A stretch of 8,038 nt of DNA from NCBI GenBank assembly GCA_019136175.1, contig JAGVUS010000223.1, positions 1 to 8,038 on the forward strand, written 5' to 3'. Of this stretch, positions 4,590 through 8,038 are shown piece after piece. Made by a program: the position numbers and the translations under genes. Origin of the DNA: Chloroflexota bacterium (GTDB taxonomy: Bacteria; Chloroflexota; Anaerolineae; Anaerolineales; Anaerolineaceae). The notes beneath the pieces are model-generated. The model was not told the DNA's origin. It saw only the letters and a list, made by a program, of their open reading frames with translations, and did not search any database. Numbering within the stretch: the stretch's first letter is position 1; every line of letters begins with the position of its first letter.

Positions 4590-7079
4590 ATGGCATCTTC
4601 CAACTTCTACATTGGGCGGCTGTTTGATCTTGCTTCCGGCAAGCTGCAGGAACAAAATGTTGAACTGGACCCTTCCAACCTGACCACTCACGCCATCATC
4701 ACCGGTATGACCGGTTCGGGTAAAACCGGTCTGGGTGTCATCCTTCTCGAGGAGGCAGCCCTCCATAATATCCCGGCAATTATCCTGGACCCCAAGGGTG
4801 ATCTGACCAACCTGGTGCTGCACTTCCCGGATTTTCTTCCAACCGATTTTGAACCCTGGCTGGACCCCGAATCTGCCCGGCGGCTGGGGAAGCCATTGGA
4901 GGAAGTTGCGGCAGAAACCGCCACCCGCTGGAAGGATGGACTGGCTTCCTGGGGATTGGGATCGGAAAACGTGCGCGAGCTGGCAAAAAGTGCCCAATAC
5001 ACGATCTTCACGCCCGGTTCATCCTCCGGAAAATCAGTCAACATCCTTTCCTCATTTGCCAAGCCGGATCAGTTGTGGGATCCCAACCGGGAAACCCTGC
5101 GGGAAAAAATCGCCACCATTGTCACTGCCCTGCTCAACCTGGTAGGCGTGAAGGATATTGACCCCCTCCGTTCCCGGGAGCATATCCTGCTCTGCAACCT
5201 GTTGGAAAATGCCTGGAGCCAGGGTCGTTCGCTGGACCTGACGGAATTAATTCTGGAAGTCCAAAACCCGCCATTTGACCGGCTGGGAGCCTTCCCGCTG
5301 GATAATTTCTTCCCTCCAAAGGACCGGTTTGACCTGGCGATGCTGCTTAACAGCTTCCTTGCCTCCCCCTCCTTTCAGTCATGGCTGGAAGGGCAGCCGC
5401 TGGACATCGGCAGCCTTCTTTATACGGAAGACAATCGCCCGCGCCACTCCATTTTTTATACAGCGCACCTCAGTGAAAACGAGCGGATGTTCTTTACCAC
5501 CCTGCTGTTTGCCTCCATCGAATCTTGGATGCGCGCCCAGCGCGGCACCAGCGGGTTGCGCCTGTTGATTTATTTTGACGAAATCATGGGATACCTGCCG
5601 CCGGTTGCCAATCCCCCCTCACGGGTGGTAATGCTGCGCATGTTGAAGCAGGCGCGTGCCTTCGGCGTGGGAATTGTCCTGTCCACCCAGAACCCGGTGG
5701 ATGTGGACTATAAAGCCCTATCCAATGCCGGTATCTGGATGATCGGTCGCCTGCAAACCCAACAGGATAAGGACCGCCTGCTGGATGGTCTGCGGGTTGC
5801 CAGTGGAACGGTGGACCCGGCTGAGTATGACCGCCTGATTTCATCGCTCGGCAAACGAACATTTGTATTTCACAATGTGCACAAGCCCCAGCCGGTGATA
5901 TTCCAAACGCGCTACACAATGAATTATCTTGCCGGTCCATTGATGCGAACCGAAATTCCCCAATTGAATCAACTGGCAGGAGTTACCGATTTGCCAGCCT
6001 TATCCCAGGCTGCCGCTCCTGCTGCCGAACCGGGTGCGTCATCTGCGCCCCAGACCCTCACTCCCAGGGTGGATGCGGCACCCGGTTTAAGCGGCAAGCC
6101 ATCCGTACCCGCCGGAGTCAGTGAAATCATTCTGCCCACCGATTTGACCGTTGGGCAGGCTGTCGAAGCCGCCCAGGTTCAGCTTACCGGAGCCGTTGAG
6201 CCGGAAGGAATTCTCTACCGACCCACCCTGCTTGCCCAGGCGGAAATCCGCTACCTGGCACGCAAGTACAACCTGGAACACATCCGCCAGCTGGCTGTTT
6301 TGTTAACCGACCCCGGTACAGGTTTGGTTCGCTGGGAGGATTTTACCTGCAAACCCATCCCGCCAACTGCCTTTGCCTCGCAACCCCTCCCCGGCAGCCG
6401 GTTTGAGACCCTTCCCAACTGGCTTTCGGATGCAAAACGGGTAAAAACCTACGAAAGTGACTTCACCGATTGGGTTTACCGCACCGGGACAATCCGCCTG
6501 CGGGCAAACGAAGCACTGGGCGTCTATGCATCCCCCGAAACCAGCCCCGAGGAATTCCGTAAAATGTGCCATGATGCAGTTGGGAAAGCCATGCAAGCCG
6601 ACCTGGATAAGATTGAGACCACCCACAAACAAAAGCTGGCAGCTTTGCAATCCAAGATTAAGAGACAATCGATGGAAGTGGAGAGCCAGGAAAAAGAGTT
6701 AAACCAGCGCCGTCTTGAGGAGGCTGGTGCAGGTGGCGAATTTCTGCTCAGCGTGTTTGGCGGACGAAAGCGCAGCCTTTCCACCAACCTGACCAAGCGC
6801 CGCCTGACCGCCCAGGCAAAACAGGACCTGGAACAGGAACTGGCGGAACTGGAAGAACTGGAAGCCCAGCTTAAAAAGATAGAGGAAGAAAACGCCCTTG
6901 CTGTGGAAGAAGCCCAAAAGCGCTGGCAGGAAATTGCCGATCAGGAATCTGAAATTCCTGTCACTCCATATAAAAAGGATATTTACCTGCAAGTGTTCAG
7001 CATTGCCTGGCTGCCCCATTACCTGGTTCGAGTGGGAGGCGCGCTGCGGGAAATTCCCGCCACTTCGCAGGCAGTTTAA
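4590..7079 (+). CDS. HerA/FtsK-superfamily P-loop ATPase with coiled-coil C-terminus, 829 aa
   Basis: This is a large cytosolic P-loop ATPase. Walker A is GMTGSGKT (39-46), followed by a DPKGDLTN motif (67-74). Walker B is LLIYFDE (325-331, with Asp330/Glu331), and STQNP (365-369) is the polar motif that follows it in HerA-type ATPases. Walker A comes within 40 residues of the start, so there is no N-terminal HAS barrel as in archaeal HerA. The order resembles the DUF853/YjgR group, but with about 330 extra residues. These are an Ala/Pro linker (about 470-510), a mixed domain (511-655, including YLARKYNLEHIRQLA) and two coiled-coil stretches (about 660-710 and 738-785) with a basic GGRKRS loop between, then a short hydrophobic end. 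HerA/FtsK proteins usually pump DNA as hexamers; here that is inference. The ATG has AAAGGAA at 4577-4583. No nurA nuclease is adjacent, and the stop abuts that of recR. The substrate is unknown. Confidence 0.88.
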   Translation: MASSNFYIGRLFDLASGKLQEQNVELDPSNLTTHAIITGMTGSGKTGLGVILLEEAALHNIPAIILDPKGDLTNLVLHFPDFLPTDFEPWLDPESARRLGKPLEEVAAETATRWKDGLASWGLGSENVRELAKSAQYTIFTPGSSSGKSVNILSSFAKPDQLWDPNRETLREKIATIVTALLNLVGVKDIDPLRSREHILLCNLLENAWSQGRSLDLTELILEVQNPPFDRLGAFPLDNFFPPKDRFDLAMLLNSFLASPSFQSWLEGQPLDIGSLLYTEDNRPRHSIFYTAHLSENERMFFTTLLFASIESWMRAQRGTSGLRLLIYFDEIMGYLPPVANPPSRVVMLRMLKQARAFGVGIVLSTQNPVDVDYKALSNAGIWMIGRLQTQQDKDRLLDGLRVASGTVDPAEYDRLISSLGKRTFVFHNVHKPQPVIFQTRYTMNYLAGPLMRTEIPQLNQLAGVTDLPALSQAAAPAAEPGASSAPQTLTPRVDAAPGLSGKPSVPAGVSEIILPTDLTVGQAVEAAQVQLTGAVEPEGILYRPTLLAQAEIRYLARKYNLEHIRQLAVLLTDPGTGLVRWEDFTCKPIPPTAFASQPLPGSRFETLPNWLSDAKRVKTYESDFTDWVYRTGTIRLRANEALGVYASPETSPEEFRKMCHDAVGKAMQADLDKIETTHKQKLAALQSKIKRQSMEVESQEKELNQRRLEEAGAGGEFLLSVFGGRKRSLSTNLTKRRLTAQAKQDLEQELAELEELEAQLKKIEEENALAVEEAQKRWQEIADQESEIPVTPYKKDIYLQVFSIAWLPHYLVRVGGALREIPATSQAV

Positions 7080-7099
7080 TCAGGTCATTTCCTGCCTGC
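7067..7099. repeat. 8-bp inverted repeat spanning two abutting stop codons
   Basis: GCAGGCAG (7067-7074) is an exact inverted repeat of CTGCCTGC (7092-7099), with 17 bases between that include the TAA of the ATPase gene (7077-7079) and the TGA of recR (7082-7080). Neither strand has a T-run after the stem, so it is not a standard rho-independent terminator. Just upstream, GCGGG (7046-7050) and CCCGC (7056-7060) form another short hairpin inside the coding end. Either could slow converging polymerases. Confidence 0.3.
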
Positions 7100-7688
7100 C
7101 GGAAAGCGCCCTGAGCAGGGTGTTCTGATCGGCATATTCCAGGTCACCGCCAACGGGTAATCCCCGTGCCAGGCGCGTGATTCGCACACCCAGCGGGGTT
7201 AATTGCTGCCGCAAATACAACGCCGTGGCATCCCCCTCCATACTCGGGTTGGTCGCGATAATCACTTCGGTCACCCTGCCGGATTTGACACGCTCAACCA
7301 GTGGAGCAATTTTCAGATCTTCGGGTCCCACCCCTTCGATGGGGGAAAGAACACCGTGCAAAACATGGTACTTCCCATAAAAACCCGATGTGCGTTCCAG
7401 CGCCAGGACATCCAACGGTTCCTCCACCACGCAGATTACCCCCTCATCGCGGCGGTCATTGGCGCAGATTTCACATACCGGCTGATTTGCCAGGGTAATA
7501 TTGAAGCAGACTTGGCACTGCCCGGTGGCGGATTTTAAGTGCAGCAATGCCTCTGCCAGCAGTTGAGAAGCTTCATCTGGTGCACGCAGCAGGTAAAAAG
7601 TCAACCGTGAGGCAGACTTGGGACCAATCCCCGGCAGCCGCTCAAAAGCCGTGATCAGATTCTGGACCGGTTCCGGCAATAGAGCCAT
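7080..7688 (-). CDS. recR: Recombination protein RecR, 202 aa
   Basis: RecR is a DNA-binding clamp that works with RecO, and RecF where present, to load RecA at gaps in recombinational repair. Visible parts in order are the helix-hairpin-helix region with LPGIGPKSASRL (18-29), the C4 zinc finger (Cys58, 61, 72, 75; CQVC...CEIC), the Toprim domain from about 83 (ICVVEEPLD, then YHVLHGVLSPIEGVGP and TNPSMEGDATALYL) and the C-terminal RLARGLPVGGDLEYAD segment. The length equals the usual 198-205 residues. The ATG (7688-7686) follows the ybaB stop by 14 bases and has only a poor ribosome site, so it probably depends on ybaB translation or read-through. The ybaB-recR order is widespread in bacteria. 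The stop directly abuts the stop of the converging ATPase gene. Confidence 0.97.
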   Translation of the reverse strand: MALLPEPVQNLITAFERLPGIGPKSASRLTFYLLRAPDEASQLLAEALLHLKSATGQCQVCFNITLANQPVCEICANDRRDEGVICVVEEPLDVLALERTSGFYGKYHVLHGVLSPIEGVGPEDLKIAPLVERVKSGRVTEVIIATNPSMEGDATALYLRQQLTPLGVRITRLARGLPVGGDLEYADQNTLLRALSGRQEMT

Positions 7689-7702
7689 GGGAACCGTTTC
7701 TG

Positions 7703-8038
7703 TTAAAACAAGCCCGGCAAACCGCTTGTCAGCGGACCCAGGCGCTCTTCTGATAAGCGGCGGGACTGTTCCAACGCCAGGTTGACTGCCGAGAGAACCA
7801 GATCCTGCAGCATTTCCGCATCGGCATCCTTTAACACTTCCGGATCAATCTCAACCGATTTACAGACCTGGTCGCCGGTCATGGTCACCTTGATGACTCC
7901 GCCACCCACACTGGCGGTAACCGTCTCTTCCGCAAGCTTTGCCTGGGCTTCCGCCATTTGCTCCTGCAGGCGTTGAATTTGAGCCATCATGCCGCCGCCC
8001 CCGGCTGCACCCCGTCCTGCGGGTCGATTATATCCTTT
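7703..8038 (-). CDS. ybaB: YbaB/EbfC family nucleoid-associated protein, partial (5' end outside window)
   Basis: YbaB/EbfC proteins are small dimeric DNA-binding proteins that often sit between dnaX and recR. The core is typical: a charged first helix (MMAQIQRLQEQMAEAQAKL), a central sheet with GGGVIKVTMTGDQ and VEIDPEVL, then a helix ending in LALEQSRRLSEE and a short GPLTSGLPGLF tail. An ATG-ATG pair at 7990-7985 could be taken as the start, giving 95 residues. However, the frame is open from there to the window edge and encodes KGYNRPAGRGAAGGGG just before it, and YbaB proteins commonly carry a Gly-rich stretch before the first helix. I therefore place the true start just beyond 8038. It is the first gene seen of a - strand run with recR, 14 bases away. 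Confidence 0.93.
   Translation of the reverse strand, partial: KGYNRPAGRGAAGGGGMMAQIQRLQEQMAEAQAKLAEETVTASVGGGVIKVTMTGDQVCKSVEIDPEVLKDADAEMLQDLVLSAVNLALEQSRRLSEERLGPLTSGLPGLF

Noticed and set aside
4566..4997. A 143-codon open frame on the - strand at the start of the ATPase gene
   Set aside because: It lies antisense to the Walker A region and has the Pro/Gly/Gln-rich look of a shadow frame.

Overview
The window looks like ordinary chromosomal sequence from a Chloroflexota bacterium, most probably class Anaerolineae. This is inferred from the protein style and has not been tested by a search. The cues are a sortase with a basic cytoplasmic N-terminal helix and a Pro/Thr-rich linker, a signal-peptide/membrane/zinc-ribbon protein, a HerA-like ATPase with a coiled-coil tail, and a YbaB protein with a Gly-rich N-terminus. 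There is no sign of an insertion sequence, phage, CRISPR array, tRNA or rRNA.

Left end (1-490): a probable + strand terminator for a gene lying left of the window, then a 61-residue helical protein on the - strand. That small gene has a recognisable promoter and an unusually long, potentially structured leader that holds a 21-codon reading frame.

Central - strand operon (501-3477): a sigma-70-type promoter (TTGTCT, 17 bp, TATAAT) drives lepB (signal peptidase I), deoC (deoxyribose-phosphate aldolase), a YgiT-type zinc-finger protein, a sortase and a 67-residue tail-anchored membrane protein. The run ends in a clear hairpin and T-run terminator. lepB/deoC overlap by ATGA and deoC/zinc finger overlap by 8 bp. 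The unit therefore combines protein export, surface-protein attachment and deoxynucleoside catabolism.

3485-4589: a - strand gene for a bitopic membrane protein with a secreted domain and a cytoplasmic C4 zinc ribbon. It is divergent from the next gene across 181 bp and has a -10 box so close to its ATG that it may be translated leaderless.

Right part (4590-8038): a large + strand HerA/FtsK-superfamily ATPase converges on recR with no base between the two stop codons. recR follows ybaB closely on the - strand. ybaB runs off the right edge and its true start is outside the window. The ybaB-recR pair, often preceded by dnaX in bacteria, belongs to DNA repair and replication.

I see no convincing new multi-gene system. 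The best items for follow-up are an LPPTG motif inside the sortase itself, the HerA-like ATPase without a NurA partner or HAS barrel, the solitary YgiT-type zinc finger with a basic tail, and the structured leader at 339-450.
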